Source: Faecalitalea sp. UBA4312 (GTDB lineage Bacteria; Bacillota_I; Bacilli_A; Erysipelotrichales; Erysipelotrichaceae). From it: a DNA stretch of 64,000 bases. The notes under the pieces are model-generated. The model was not told the DNA's origin and searched no databases. It worked only from the letters and a program-made list of their open reading frames with translations. Numbering within the stretch: position 1 is the first letter of the stretch; the number at the start of each line of letters is the position of its first letter. The stretch lies in NCBI GenBank assembly GCA_002394635.1, contig DGUK01000091.1:11147-75146 (forward strand), read 5' to 3'. This document shows, in pieces, positions 17,249-26,289 of the stretch. Both the position numbers and the translations under genes were made by a program.

Positions 17249-18454
17249 TTACTCAGCACTTTCTAACATTTTTTCATAGCGCATATTTACGAACAATCCA
17301 AGCAGGATTCCAATGCCCGTTAATACGATGTTCATCAACATTACACCAGTCGGTGTCATATTTGATGCAGCTGTTAAGATCGTGTAGTTACATAAAGAAG
17401 ACGCGATCATAACCAATGCAGTCACTGTACCCTTGATACGAGGGAACAACATGTTACATACAGATGTAGCAATCTGCAGCAATCCACCGGCACCGGCCCA
17501 TCCGATAGCGAAGGCACCAACCTTACACATAAATTCAGATTTAGTGATCAGAACCAATACCATCGTTACCAAACAGATGATTGGGTAAACCAAAATGAAA
17601 CGAACATCTTTGATCTTACGAGTCAAGATGGCTGTTACGATCAGAGCCAGCATCGTTCCGATAGAGTAGTAAGACTGCATGATGGAAGGGTCTGCCCATC
17701 CAACAACGTCACGTGCAAAGTTCTGTGCACAGTTCAGCCATAACTGGAATGTACCTGTACATGTGAATCCGATCAGGATCATAGCGATGGATTCAATGGA
17801 GAAGTGCGTATGCTTCAAGCTGGAAATAAGACCTTCTTTTTTCTCGCCTTCGGCACCATCTGTATCCGGTAATGGCATAAACATGATCAATACGGCCATA
17901 ACCAGGTAAGCTACACCACAAATCAGGAATAAACGGTTGTAGTTTGTTGCACCAGCAGCTGTTGTAGCTACAGTAGCTCCTAAGAAGAATGGCAGCAACA
18001 TCTGAGAAATTGCGATGAAGAATTTGATTCCCATTGTCGCAACACCTGGTGCTCCGTCGAAAATTTCAGCAACAGCCGGATAAATACCTGTATCCAGGAA
18101 GGAGTTGGCAATACCACCCATGATTGCACAGAAATAAGCAATCTGGTATCCACCGTTAGCTCCTGCATTATACGCAAACATCAAACCTAATAAATAGATG
18201 GCATAAGAAGCTCCACCAATCATAACGGAGATCTTACGTCCCAGTTTATCTGATAACGGACCAGCAAACGGTAACGCAATCAGACGACCTAAACCTAAGG
18301 CAGCAGAAATCGCTGTAATTTTCATTACATCGACTCCCCAGCTAGAAGCCAGAGATTCTTTGATCACAGCCTGTCCCAGTACGGAACATCCAACACCGTG
18401 AAGGAAATAGTTTAAATACAATATAAGTGCACTAGGTAAAAATTTCTTTTTCAT
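17249..18454 (-). CDS. MFS transporter, YdiN-like (putative quinate/shikimate carrier)
   Basis: 401 residues, 12 membrane segments, with the MFS loop GLGRLIALPFAGPLSDKLGRK between TM2 and TM3. The N-terminal LNYFLHGVGCSVLGQ and IANSFLDTGIYPAV stretches resemble E. coli YdiN as recalled by eye. It lies between a YdiB-like dehydrogenase and aroD, so the likely substrate is a hydroaromatic acid. Direction of transport is not known. Confidence 0.8.
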   Translation of the reverse strand: MKKKFLPSALILYLNYFLHGVGCSVLGQAVIKESLASSWGVDVMKITAISAALGLGRLIALPFAGPLSDKLGRKISVMIGGASYAIYLLGLMFAYNAGANGGYQIAYFCAIMGGIANSFLDTGIYPAVAEIFDGAPGVATMGIKFFIAISQMLLPFFLGATVATTAAGATNYNRLFLICGVAYLVMAVLIMFMPLPDTDGAEGEKKEGLISSLKHTHFSIESIAMILIGFTCTGTFQLWLNCAQNFARDVVGWADPSIMQSYYSIGTMLALIVTAILTRKIKDVRFILVYPIICLVTMVLVLITKSEFMCKVGAFAIGWAGAGGLLQIATSVCNMLFPRIKGTVTALVMIASSLCNYTILTAASNMTPTGVMLMNIVLTGIGILLGLFVNMRYEKMLESAE

Positions 18455-18478
18455 ATTTTTCTCTCTTTCTTTCCCCTT

Positions 18479-19354
18479 TTATTCGTATTTGATGCCAAGA
18501 ACTTCTTTCATATGTTCAATCGGCATATCGTGACCTGTCCACATTTTGAAGCCGGCAGCTCCCTGGAACAACATCATACCGAAACCGTTCATGCGTTTAC
18601 ATCCAACTTCTTTGGCGATACGCAGGAATTCTGTTTCAGCCGGTGCATACACTGTATCCGTAACGATCAGATCCGGACGTAAGTAGGAAGCATCCGGTAA
18701 CCAGGTCTTGCCTTCCAACGGTTTCATACCCATACCTGTTGCGTTTGCTAACAAGTAACTGGATTCGATTTCACGACGTAAAGCTTCTTTGTCGGCCAGA
18801 TCAAACATCTTGGCTTTACAATTCGTATTCTCGTTGATCTTGCGTACTGTTTCTTCTCCAACTTCATAGAATTTGTCTTTGATGTTAAAGATGGAGATTT
18901 CAGCTACACCGTCCAGAGCAGCCTGGATTTCAATAGCCGTTGCGGCTCCACCAGCACCTACAATTGTCATCTTCTTGCCAATAACATCGATGTCATAATC
19001 CTTTAAAGACTGCATATAACCGATACCATCTGTGCAATGTCCGATCAATTTGCCATTGTCGTTTACGATCGTATTTACGGCACCGATCATTTCAGCTGCC
19101 GGTGACAATTCATCCAAATATTTTCCGACAACCGTTTTATTTGGCATAGATACGTTGGATCCTACCATTTTTAAAGCACGTAAGCCTTTGATTGCATCTT
19201 CCAATGTGTCATTATCTACTTCAAATGCCAGGTAAGCATAGTCCAGTCCCAGATAAGCAAACGCCTCGTTGTGCATTGCCGGTGAACTGGAATGACGAAT
19301 CGGATATGCCATCAAACCAATTAACTCAGTGTGTCCTGTAATTCTTTCAGCCAT
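18479..19354 (-). CDS. ydiB: Quinate/shikimate dehydrogenase (YdiB-like), copy 2
   Basis: 291 residues from the ATG at 19352-19354, chosen because AAGGAG lies nine bases upstream; a longer frame would start ahead of that site. The N-terminal ELIGLMAYPIRHSSSPAM, NVSMPNK with the catalytic Lys, CTDGIGY with the catalytic Asp, and VGAGGAATAIE nucleotide loop are strikingly YdiB-like. YdiB oxidises both quinate and shikimate with NAD or NADP. First gene of the operon with the MFS carrier and aroD, and divergent from a MocR regulator; the catabolic or interconverting copy is the likely role. Confidence 0.87.
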   Translation of the reverse strand: MAERITGHTELIGLMAYPIRHSSSPAMHNEAFAYLGLDYAYLAFEVDNDTLEDAIKGLRALKMVGSNVSMPNKTVVGKYLDELSPAAEMIGAVNTIVNDNGKLIGHCTDGIGYMQSLKDYDIDVIGKKMTIVGAGGAATAIEIQAALDGVAEISIFNIKDKFYEVGEETVRKINENTNCKAKMFDLADKEALRREIESSYLLANATGMGMKPLEGKTWLPDASYLRPDLIVTDTVYAPAETEFLRIAKEVGCKRMNGFGMMLFQGAAGFKMWTGHDMPIEHMKEVLGIKYE

Positions 19355-19448
19355 AATATGATTCTCCTTTTCATTTTTGTTCATCTATAATTATATTCTA
19401 AGGATTCAACGAATACTAATACCATTTTGCATAGTTTTTAGTAGTTTT

Positions 19449-19486
19449 AATGTATTGATTGGCTTAAAGCACACATTCAATGTATT
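19449..19486. promoter_or_regulatory. Direct repeats in the ydiB/MocR intergenic region
   Basis: AATGTATT occurs at 19449-19456 and again at 19479-19486, 30 bp apart, about three helical turns, between the two divergent start codons. MocR/GabR regulators often bind direct repeats, so this is a candidate operator for the adjacent regulator. Confidence 0.45.
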
Positions 19487-19536
19487 TTTCATATCGAATC
19501 TGGCATGGTAAACTATAGAATATCGAGGAGGCCAGT

Positions 19537-20913
19537 ATGATTGAATTAGATCCACTAGGAAAGAAACCATTGTATGAACAGCTCTATCAACAGCTTGCCG
19601 AACAGATCCATAACGGGATCCAAAAACCAGGAGACAAGCTTCCCGGACGCCGAAGCATGGCAGCCAGTCTGGGCATCAGCGTTTCCACTGTGGATACAGC
19701 GTATCAGCTGTTAGCAGCCGAAGGGCTGGTGCAGTCCAGAAGCCGAAGCGGTTTTTACGTCCAGGATACTCAAGGACTTCTTCACCAGCCAAAGCGGATC
19801 GATCCTGTCCTTATCCGGACAGAAAAACCGCCTTATCGCTATGACCTATCAACCGGCAGTGTGGACACCTCCCTATTTCCTTTTCATACCTGGGCTAAAA
19901 TCCAAAAAGAGCTTTTATATACCCATCACGAGCTGCTGAACCGTGGCGCCATGCAGGGAGATGAGAATCTTCGCATCCAGATTGCCCGCTATTTAAACAG
20001 TGAACGAGGAGTGCAATGCCATGCAGACCAAATTGTGATCGGAGCCGGGATCGAATATCTTTTAGGTTGTCTGGCTTCTCTATTTAAAGGAAGCTGCTGT
20101 GCCATCGAAAACCCTGGGTATCATCGCACCCGGGTCGTTCTGGAAAATAACGGGATTCCTTGTAAATTGGTAGATATCGACCAATACGGATTACCGGCAG
20201 ATGACCTGGAGGATGTTGATCTGTGTTACATTACCCCAAGCCATCATTTTCCGACCGGTATTTCCATGCCCGCGGCACGTAGAGCACAGCTGCTGGAATG
20301 GGCCCAGAAAAAGCCGCAACGGTATATCATTGAAGATGACTACGATTCGGAATTCCGCTTTGACCTGCGTCCGATCTCCAGTCTGCAGGGAATGGCCAAC
20401 CACCACGAACACGTCATCTATCTGACGACTTTTTCCAAAAGCCTGGCTCCTTCCATCCGCCTGGCTTGTATGGTCTTACCAAACAGTCTGTTAACACAAT
20501 ATCAGAAAACATATGCCGTCTACGCCAATACCGTCAGCCGCTTTGAGCAGCAGACTTTATGCCAGTTTATAGAACAAGGCTATTTCAGTCGGCATATTTC
20601 CCGTATGCGGCACAGCTATAGAAAAAGAAAGGATGCTTTCTATCAATCCCTAAAACAAGCTTTCGGCGATGATCTGCAAATTACCGGACAACATACCGGC
20701 CTGCATTTTCTTCTGACTTATCCGAACGCCGGCAGTGAAGCCGCCATGATCCTGAAAGCCCAAAAACAGGGGGTCCACCTCAAAGGTCTGAGCGAATATT
20801 ATATGAATCGTCATTCCCTGTGCCCTACACAGACAGTGGTAGCCGGTTATGCCGCGCTGACCACAGACGATATCGAAGAAGTAACGAAACGTTTGAAGCT
20901 CGCATGGAAATAA
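19537..20913 (+). CDS. MocR/GntR-type regulator with aminotransferase domain
   Basis: 458 residues. Residues 1-75 are a GntR winged helix (PLYEQLYQQLAEQIHNG, LPGRRSMAASLGIS). The rest is a fold-type I aminotransferase domain with the PLP lysine in YLTTFSKSLAPSIRLA. MocR proteins bind PLP and a ligand and rarely catalyse transamination. It is divergent from the ydiB-MFS-aroD operon and is the obvious candidate to regulate it. The start has GAGGAGG upstream. Confidence 0.88.
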   Translation: MIELDPLGKKPLYEQLYQQLAEQIHNGIQKPGDKLPGRRSMAASLGISVSTVDTAYQLLAAEGLVQSRSRSGFYVQDTQGLLHQPKRIDPVLIRTEKPPYRYDLSTGSVDTSLFPFHTWAKIQKELLYTHHELLNRGAMQGDENLRIQIARYLNSERGVQCHADQIVIGAGIEYLLGCLASLFKGSCCAIENPGYHRTRVVLENNGIPCKLVDIDQYGLPADDLEDVDLCYITPSHHFPTGISMPAARRAQLLEWAQKKPQRYIIEDDYDSEFRFDLRPISSLQGMANHHEHVIYLTTFSKSLAPSIRLACMVLPNSLLTQYQKTYAVYANTVSRFEQQTLCQFIEQGYFSRHISRMRHSYRKRKDAFYQSLKQAFGDDLQITGQHTGLHFLLTYPNAGSEAAMILKAQKQGVHLKGLSEYYMNRHSLCPTQTVVAGYAALTTDDIEEVTKRLKLAWK

Positions 20914-20938
20914 AGACCGATCCATACGGACCGGTCTT
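20913..20938. terminator. Bidirectional terminator between the MocR gene and a hydrolase gene
   Basis: AAGACCG and CGGTCTT arms with an internal CC/GG pairing; lies between the two converging stop codons. Confidence 0.7.
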
Positions 20939-21504
20939 CATCGTTGTTTTGTACCTTGTGCCATTCTTTGGACCACTGTTTTCACAATGTCAAGATTCTT
21001 TTGTACGTCTGGCCCTTCCAGACGATGGCCGACATCATCTATCTGCAGATACGGCAGGTTTTCCTTATGACATTGATTTCTCACTAGGCGAAAGTCAATC
21101 ACCGGATCCTTTGTTCCGGAAACCACCAGAGCAATCCTCTGTGTTCGGGTCATATAAGGAAATGTCTGAACGATCGGTGTCAGATAATAATGGAAGACCG
21201 ACAACCCGAGTTCTTTTTCCGCCCAGCCGGCCACCGCTGTGCCCAGGCTCTTGGAAATAAAGAAAACTTGGTCTGCTTCTTCCGGATGACAAGATCGGAT
21301 CTGATCGATGCAGCTGGCTTGTGCTGTATATATTTCCTCCGTAATATCCTGATTGTGAAATTCCACCGTATCAAAAGCACTTCCGTAGGAAACATCAATC
21401 ACCGTATAACCCAAGGATTTAAAATAGAGCCTTGGATAATACAACAGTGGCATATCACACGTATATTTGATGCCAGGAAACAGAAATACCAATTTATTGT
21501 TCAT
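20938..21504 (-). CDS. Alpha/beta hydrolase family protein
   Basis: 188 residues from the ATG at 21502-21504. It starts with a beta strand LVFLFPGIKYTCDMP, has the nucleophile elbow ISKSLGTA (Ser in S-K-S-L-G) and a late His in IDDVGHRLEGP, so the triad looks complete. Substrate unknown. The start overlaps the end of the upstream regulator gene by 11 bases, indicating translational coupling. No signal peptide. Confidence 0.65.
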   Translation of the reverse strand: MNNKLVFLFPGIKYTCDMPLLYYPRLYFKSLGYTVIDVSYGSAFDTVEFHNQDITEEIYTAQASCIDQIRSCHPEEADQVFFISKSLGTAVAGWAEKELGLSVFHYYLTPIVQTFPYMTRTQRIALVVSGTKDPVIDFRLVRNQCHKENLPYLQIDDVGHRLEGPDVQKNLDIVKTVVQRMAQGTKQR

Positions 21505-21790
21505 GCAGATGCTTCTGTCCCCATTCCACAAATTCTTTTAATATCGGGATCAATTCCTTTCCGGATTCGGAAATCAAGTACAGATTCCCTTCCTGTTCCA
21601 GGATGCCATGTTCCACAAGATCTTTCAAAGCCTTATGAAGGCTGGTATTGGTCACAAATACAATGTCCTCGCGTAACTGTTCATAGGTCATCGTTTGATT
21701 TTGTTGGAGATACCATAAGATTGGTATCGTCAGCCGGCTGCCCACGACATCAATTACATAGTTCAACACTTTATTTTGTCTATAGCTCAT
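21494..21790 (-). CDS. HxlR-type winged-helix transcriptional regulator
   Basis: 98 residues, one winged helix: VVGSRLTIPILWYLQQ, then LREDIVFVTNTSLHKALKDLVEHGIL and the wing EGNLYLISESGKELIPIL. This is the HxlR layout, used by redox or aldehyde sensors and others. It overlaps the TMEM175-like gene start region by 11 bases and the hydrolase gene downstream, so three genes form a tight unit. Ligand unknown. Confidence 0.75.
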   Translation of the reverse strand: MSYRQNKVLNYVIDVVGSRLTIPILWYLQQNQTMTYEQLREDIVFVTNTSLHKALKDLVEHGILEQEGNLYLISESGKELIPILKEFVEWGQKHLHEQ

Positions 21791-22379
21791 GTTTTCCCCC
21801 CTTATGCTTTCGGTATGTCCGGATCCGCATATCCGGAATCAGCCAAACTGGTGTCAGTCCGATCAGAAAAAGAATGCTTAACCAACGCAATGAACCAATC
21901 AACGAAAAGAACAAAGCGACTGTTTCCAACAATACAGATATTCTTTCCTTTCGCCCGATCTTTAAAAGTTCCTTAAACTGGCAGTCGTTGGATGCCAACA
22001 CGATCGTATGATGCATAAGTATATAAGATAACGTGGTCATCAACATAACCACAATGTAAGATATCATAGGAACCTGCGCAAAAGCAGTCACCGCTATCCA
22101 CTGAGTACATACAGGAAACATGGATAACAGTAAAAGAAACAGAAGATTAGCCCACAATACCCGGTTATCAATGGTTTGGGTCACTTCAAACAAATGATGA
22201 TGATTGATCCAGTAAGTACCAACTAAAGTAAAGCTGAATACATAGCTGAAGATCGAAGGCAGCTGCTGACAGAGCGCATGCCAGCTGGCTTGTTTTGGCA
22301 CCCCTAGCTCCAGGACCATGATTGTGATAATGATGGCGATGACTCCATCAGAAAATGCTTCCAATCTCTCTTTGCTCAT
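21780..22379 (-). CDS. TMEM175/DUF1211-like potassium channel family protein
   Basis: 199 residues. The signature RLEAFSDGVIAIIITIMVLE at residues 4-23 (FSDG motif) and GTYWINHHHLF are characteristic of bacterial TMEM175 homologues, which form K+-permeable channels. About five to six hydrophobic segments follow. First gene of the unit with the HxlR-type regulator and hydrolase. Confidence 0.85.
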   Translation of the reverse strand: MSKERLEAFSDGVIAIIITIMVLELGVPKQASWHALCQQLPSIFSYVFSFTLVGTYWINHHHLFEVTQTIDNRVLWANLLFLLLLSMFPVCTQWIAVTAFAQVPMISYIVVMLMTTLSYILMHHTIVLASNDCQFKELLKIGRKERISVLLETVALFFSLIGSLRWLSILFLIGLTPVWLIPDMRIRTYRKHKGGKHEL

Positions 22380-22411
22380 TTCCAGACCCCGTTATTACTG
22401 TATCATAAAAA

Positions 22412-22427
22412 AACGCCGTTAGGCGTT
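22412..22427 (-). terminator. Terminator after argF
   Basis: AACGCC-gtta-GGCGTT hairpin followed on the minus strand by TTTTTTT, right at the argF stop; ends the arginine operon. Confidence 0.9.
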
Positions 22428-23329
22428 TATTTTAACAATGTCACCATGACCGCTTTCTGCGCGTGCAGACGGTTTTCCGCTTCCTCGAATATTTCATCAG
22501 CATGCGCTTCAAAGACGTCTTCCGTGATTTCCTGTCCCCGGTAAGCCGGCAGACAATGCTGGACCATCGCGGTATCTTTCGCCAGTTTCATCAGTTCGCT
22601 GTTTACCTGATAACCTGCAAAGGCTTTTTCGCGAATGGCTTTTTCTTCTTCCTGTCCCATGGAAGCCCATGTATCCGTATAGACAACATCGGCATCCTTG
22701 ATGGCCTCCTGCGGTGAAGTAGTCCAGGTGAAATCCGGATTCTGTTCTGCCCAGGCCATGATCTCTTCATCCGGACGATAATCCTGCGGGGTCGCAACGG
22801 CTACCTTCATACCCATTGTCAGACCACCCACAATCAGGGAATTGGTCATGTTGTTGCCATCGCCGATATAGACCAGCTTCAATCCCTCCAGGACCATAAA
22901 CTTTTCACGAATGGTCATCAGATCAGCCAATACCTGGCACGGGTGACAGTAATCCGTCAATCCATTGATTACAGGTACAGATCCATATTCTGCCAGATCT
23001 TTGACTTCTTTCTGCTCATAGGTACGGATCATGATCCCATCCAGATAACGGGAGAGTACTCTGGCCGTATCCTGTACCGGTTCTCCGCGTCCGATCTGCA
23101 GATCACGACTGGACAAAAACAACGGCTGTCCACCTAACTGATAAATGCCCGTTTCAAACGATACCCGTGTTCGGGTACTGGATTTCTGAAAAATCAATCC
23201 AATGGATTTTCCTTCCAGATGTTTATGCGGGATCCCGTGTTTTCTTTCATATTTCAACTGGTCTGCCAGATCCAATATTTGTATGATTTCCTCTTTGGAA
23301 AGATCTTGTAATTTTAATAAATGTTTCAT
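22427..23329 (-). CDS. argF: Ornithine carbamoyltransferase
   Basis: 300 residues. Carbamoyl-phosphate motif SSTRTRVSFE, ornithine-binding TDTWASMGQE and the Cys motif QHCLPAYRG are all visible. It makes citrulline from ornithine and carbamoyl phosphate. Last gene of argGHCBDF; its start overlaps the argD stop by four bases. The cluster context supports the anabolic role. The usual HCLPA motif reads HCLPAYRG, typical of OTC. Confidence 0.95.
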   Translation of the reverse strand: MKHLLKLQDLSKEEIIQILDLADQLKYERKHGIPHKHLEGKSIGLIFQKSSTRTRVSFETGIYQLGGQPLFLSSRDLQIGRGEPVQDTARVLSRYLDGIMIRTYEQKEVKDLAEYGSVPVINGLTDYCHPCQVLADLMTIREKFMVLEGLKLVYIGDGNNMTNSLIVGGLTMGMKVAVATPQDYRPDEEIMAWAEQNPDFTWTTSPQEAIKDADVVYTDTWASMGQEEEKAIREKAFAGYQVNSELMKLAKDTAMVQHCLPAYRGQEITEDVFEAHADEIFEEAENRLHAQKAVMVTLLK

Positions 23330-24501
23330 GCGAATACCTCCTTCATGGCAGCCAGTGCCTGATCGATTTCCTCATATGTTATTACTAATGGCGGCAGCAA
23401 GCGAATGGCATCGGTACCTGCCGTCAGAACCAATACGCCTTTTTCTCTTAGCTGTGCCACATAATCAGCTCGTTGATCCGGGTCTACGATAATTCCCAGC
23501 ATCAGTCCTTTTCCACGTACGGTCTTTATTTTCTCAAGTGGTAGCAGATTCTGTTTGAAATAGTCCCCTTTTTCTTTGACCGTCTGTAAAAATGTCGGAT
23601 CATTGACTGTATGCAGAACTGTCTGAGCTGCAACAGAAGCTAACAAGTTGCCTCCGAACGTTGAACCATGCATGCCCGGCTGCAGAACATCTGCACATTT
23701 TTCATTACATACAAAGCCCCCCATCGGTACACCGCCAGCCAATCCTTTTGCCACACTGATGATATCCGGTTGGATGTCATACTGCTCATAACAGAATAAG
23801 GTACCTGTCCGTCCGATGCCTGTCTGTACTTCATCGATCATGACCAGAATATCTTTTTGTTGGCAATATGTCGTTACCTGTTGTACAAAGTCTTTATCTA
23901 AAGGAAGGACACCTCCTTCTCCCTGGATCATTTCCATCATGATACCACAGACTGTGTCATCCACATGAGAAATAAAATCTTCAAAGCGATTGGTCTCCAC
24001 ATAATCAAAACCTGTCGGGAACGGATAAAAATATTTATGGAATTTATCTTGTCCTGTCGCCATCAATGTGGTCATGGTACGTCCATGGAAAGATTGTCGT
24101 AAGCTGAGTATTTTATTTCTCTCTTTTCCATATTTATCTGTGGAATATTTACGGGTCAGCTTGATCATTCCCTCATTGGCTTCAGCACCTGAATTGGCAA
24201 AAAACACTTTGGATAAACCTGTTTCCCGACATAGTATTTCTGCAACCTCCGCCATCGGCTGGCTATAGAAAATATTCGAACAATGCATTAGTTTCTCTGC
24301 CTGCCGTTGGATTGCTTGTGTCAGTGCCGGATGATGATAGCCAAGGCTGTTGACACCGATACCGGAAGTCAAATCAATATAGCTGTTTCCCTCGGTATCA
24401 TAGAGAATGGAACCTTCCCCTTTTTCCAGGGCGATTTCCACACGTCCATATGTATTCATCACATATTGATTTTCCAGTTCTTTGATTTTCTGAAAATGCA
24501 T
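23326..24501 (-). CDS. argD: Acetylornithine aminotransferase
   Basis: 391 residues from the ATG at 24499-24501, which has AGGAGG six bases upstream; a longer frame would run into argB. Class III aminotransferase motifs: YIDLTSGIGVNSLGY, FANSGAEANEG, MIDEVQTGIGRTG and the PLP lysine in SVAKGLAGGVPMGG. It converts N-acetylglutamate semialdehyde to N-acetylornithine. Fifth gene of the operon. Confidence 0.94.
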   Translation of the reverse strand: MHFQKIKELENQYVMNTYGRVEIALEKGEGSILYDTEGNSYIDLTSGIGVNSLGYHHPALTQAIQRQAEKLMHCSNIFYSQPMAEVAEILCRETGLSKVFFANSGAEANEGMIKLTRKYSTDKYGKERNKILSLRQSFHGRTMTTLMATGQDKFHKYFYPFPTGFDYVETNRFEDFISHVDDTVCGIMMEMIQGEGGVLPLDKDFVQQVTTYCQQKDILVMIDEVQTGIGRTGTLFCYEQYDIQPDIISVAKGLAGGVPMGGFVCNEKCADVLQPGMHGSTFGGNLLASVAAQTVLHTVNDPTFLQTVKEKGDYFKQNLLPLEKIKTVRGKGLMLGIIVDPDQRADYVAQLREKGVLVLTAGTDAIRLLPPLVITYEEIDQALAAMKEVFA

Positions 24502-24511
24502 AGCCTGCCTC

Positions 24512-25366
24512 CTAATAGAACATGGTTCCGACACCATCTTCACTCAATATTTCAATCAGGATGGAATGCGGGACACGTCCGTCCTGAATATTTACTGTAT
24601 GAACGCCTTGTCGTATGGCTTCCACACAACATTCCACCTTCGGGATCATGCCGCCGGAAATCACGCCTGATTTCATCAGCAGCGGGACCTGCGATACTGT
24701 CAGAGACGGAATGAGAGTATCATCATTGTTCGGGTCTTCCATCAGTCCCATGACATCCGTCAGCAGAATAAATTTATGCGCGCTTAACGCAATGGCCAGT
24801 TTTTCTGCTGCAGTATCGGCATTGATATTGTAGTTCATCGTCTGATCCTGCCCGGCTGCAATACTGGAAACAACAGGAATATACCCTTTTTCCAAAACAT
24901 CCAGAACGATCTCCGGATGCACATCCACAATTTCTCCGACATTGCCATGGTCATCGTCCTTACGAACCGCTTCAAACAGGTTGCCGTCCATACCGGCAAT
25001 GCCGATTCCCTTGCCACCGGCTTTTCGGAGAAGAGATACCAGATTCTTATTGACCTTTCCACATAAGACCATCTGTACAATGTCCATGGTCTCATCATCT
25101 GTGACTCGTAATCCGTCGATAAATTCACTCTTTTTTCCTACTTTATTCAGCATGTCACTGATTTCCGGCCCACCACCATGCACCAGCACCACCTTGATAC
25201 CGATCAAGTTCAGCAGAACAACGTCCTGGATGACCGCTTCCTTCAACGATTCATTGATCATGGCGTTGCCACCGTATTTGATCACAACGATTTTATCTTC
25301 ATATTCCTGGATAAACGGCAATGCCTCAGCCAGGATGCTCGCTCTAATATTCGGATCAATTTTCAT
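24512..25366 (-). CDS. argB: Acetylglutamate kinase
   Basis: 284 residues from the ATG at 25364-25366, preferred over the ATG six bases earlier because AAGGGG then has normal spacing. Motifs: VVIKYGGNAM near the start, VLVHGGGPEI, NINADTAAEKLA and GGMIPKVECC. It phosphorylates N-acetylglutamate, the usual arginine-feedback step. Lies between argC and argD. Confidence 0.95.
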   Translation of the reverse strand: MKIDPNIRASILAEALPFIQEYEDKIVVIKYGGNAMINESLKEAVIQDVVLLNLIGIKVVLVHGGGPEISDMLNKVGKKSEFIDGLRVTDDETMDIVQMVLCGKVNKNLVSLLRKAGGKGIGIAGMDGNLFEAVRKDDDHGNVGEIVDVHPEIVLDVLEKGYIPVVSSIAAGQDQTMNYNINADTAAEKLAIALSAHKFILLTDVMGLMEDPNNDDTLIPSLTVSQVPLLMKSGVISGGMIPKVECCVEAIRQGVHTVNIQDGRVPHSILIEILSEDGVGTMFY

Positions 25367-25377
25367 TGTCATTCCCC

Positions 25378-26289
25378 TTAAACAATTAAACCTTCTTTTT
25401 CATCAAAGCCCAACATGATATTCATATTCTGGATAGCCGCACCGCATGCACCTTTTCCCAGATTATCAAACAAAGCTGTTACGATCGTCTGGTTCTCATT
25501 CCCATTGACCACAATTTCAAGGCTGTCTCTGTCTGCCCACATATTGGCATATACATTACCCTGCCAGCTGTCCGCAACCGTAATTAGACCGGATGTATAA
25601 AAATCCCGATAAATTTGACGTATTTGATCCACATCGGCCTCCAGCTGGATACTGGTGGCCATACCTCGATAGTAATCATCCACGATTGGGCTAAACAACG
25701 GTGCTTTTTCCAAATGGCAAACTGCCTGCATCTCCTTGATGTGTTTATGCTGCATCGTTAATCCGTAGATTCCTGGTGCGCTGTAAGCGAATGGTCTGTC
25801 ACTTTGTTGGTAATCGGCAATCATCCGCTTTCCCCCACCTGAATAGCCGGTCAAAGAGAAGCAGTGGATGGCTTCTTTGACAGAAAGGATCCCGGCTTGT
25901 ACCAGCGGATAGACCACAGTGATAAATCCCGTGGCATGACAACCAGGATTCGCTACTCGCTTCCCTGTCCGGATAGCTTGTTTCCTAGCCTGTGACAGCT
26001 CCGGCAGACCATAGATCCATCCCGGGCTGGTCCGATGGGCGGTAGACGCATCGATTATCTTCGTATCCGGGTTGGATACCAGCGTTACCGCTTCCTTGGC
26101 TGCTGCATCCGGCAGGCACAAAAAGACCAGATCTGCCTGATCCATCAGATGACTTCTTGTTTCATTGTCTTTCCGTTTTTCTTCCGGTATGATCAGCAAT
26201 TCAATATCTTCTCTTTTTGATAATCTTGTATATATCTCCAGACCGGTAGTTCCGGCTTGTCCATCTATAAATATCTTTGGCTTATTCAT
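25378..26289 (-). CDS. argC: N-acetyl-gamma-glutamyl-phosphate reductase (short type)
   Basis: 303 residues, the short type 2 form. N-terminal FIDGQAGTTGLEIYTRL, catalytic Cys in ANPGCHATG and SLTGYSGGGK. It reduces N-acetylglutamyl phosphate to the semialdehyde with NADPH. Start overlaps the argH stop by four bases. The type 2 form is less common in Bacillota than the approximately 345-residue type 1 form (general knowledge), which may hint at a different ancestry. Confidence 0.93.
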   Translation of the reverse strand: MNKPKIFIDGQAGTTGLEIYTRLSKREDIELLIIPEEKRKDNETRSHLMDQADLVFLCLPDAAAKEAVTLVSNPDTKIIDASTAHRTSPGWIYGLPELSQARKQAIRTGKRVANPGCHATGFITVVYPLVQAGILSVKEAIHCFSLTGYSGGGKRMIADYQQSDRPFAYSAPGIYGLTMQHKHIKEMQAVCHLEKAPLFSPIVDDYYRGMATSIQLEADVDQIRQIYRDFYTSGLITVADSWQGNVYANMWADRDSLEIVVNGNENQTIVTALFDNLGKGACGAAIQNMNIMLGFDEKEGLIV

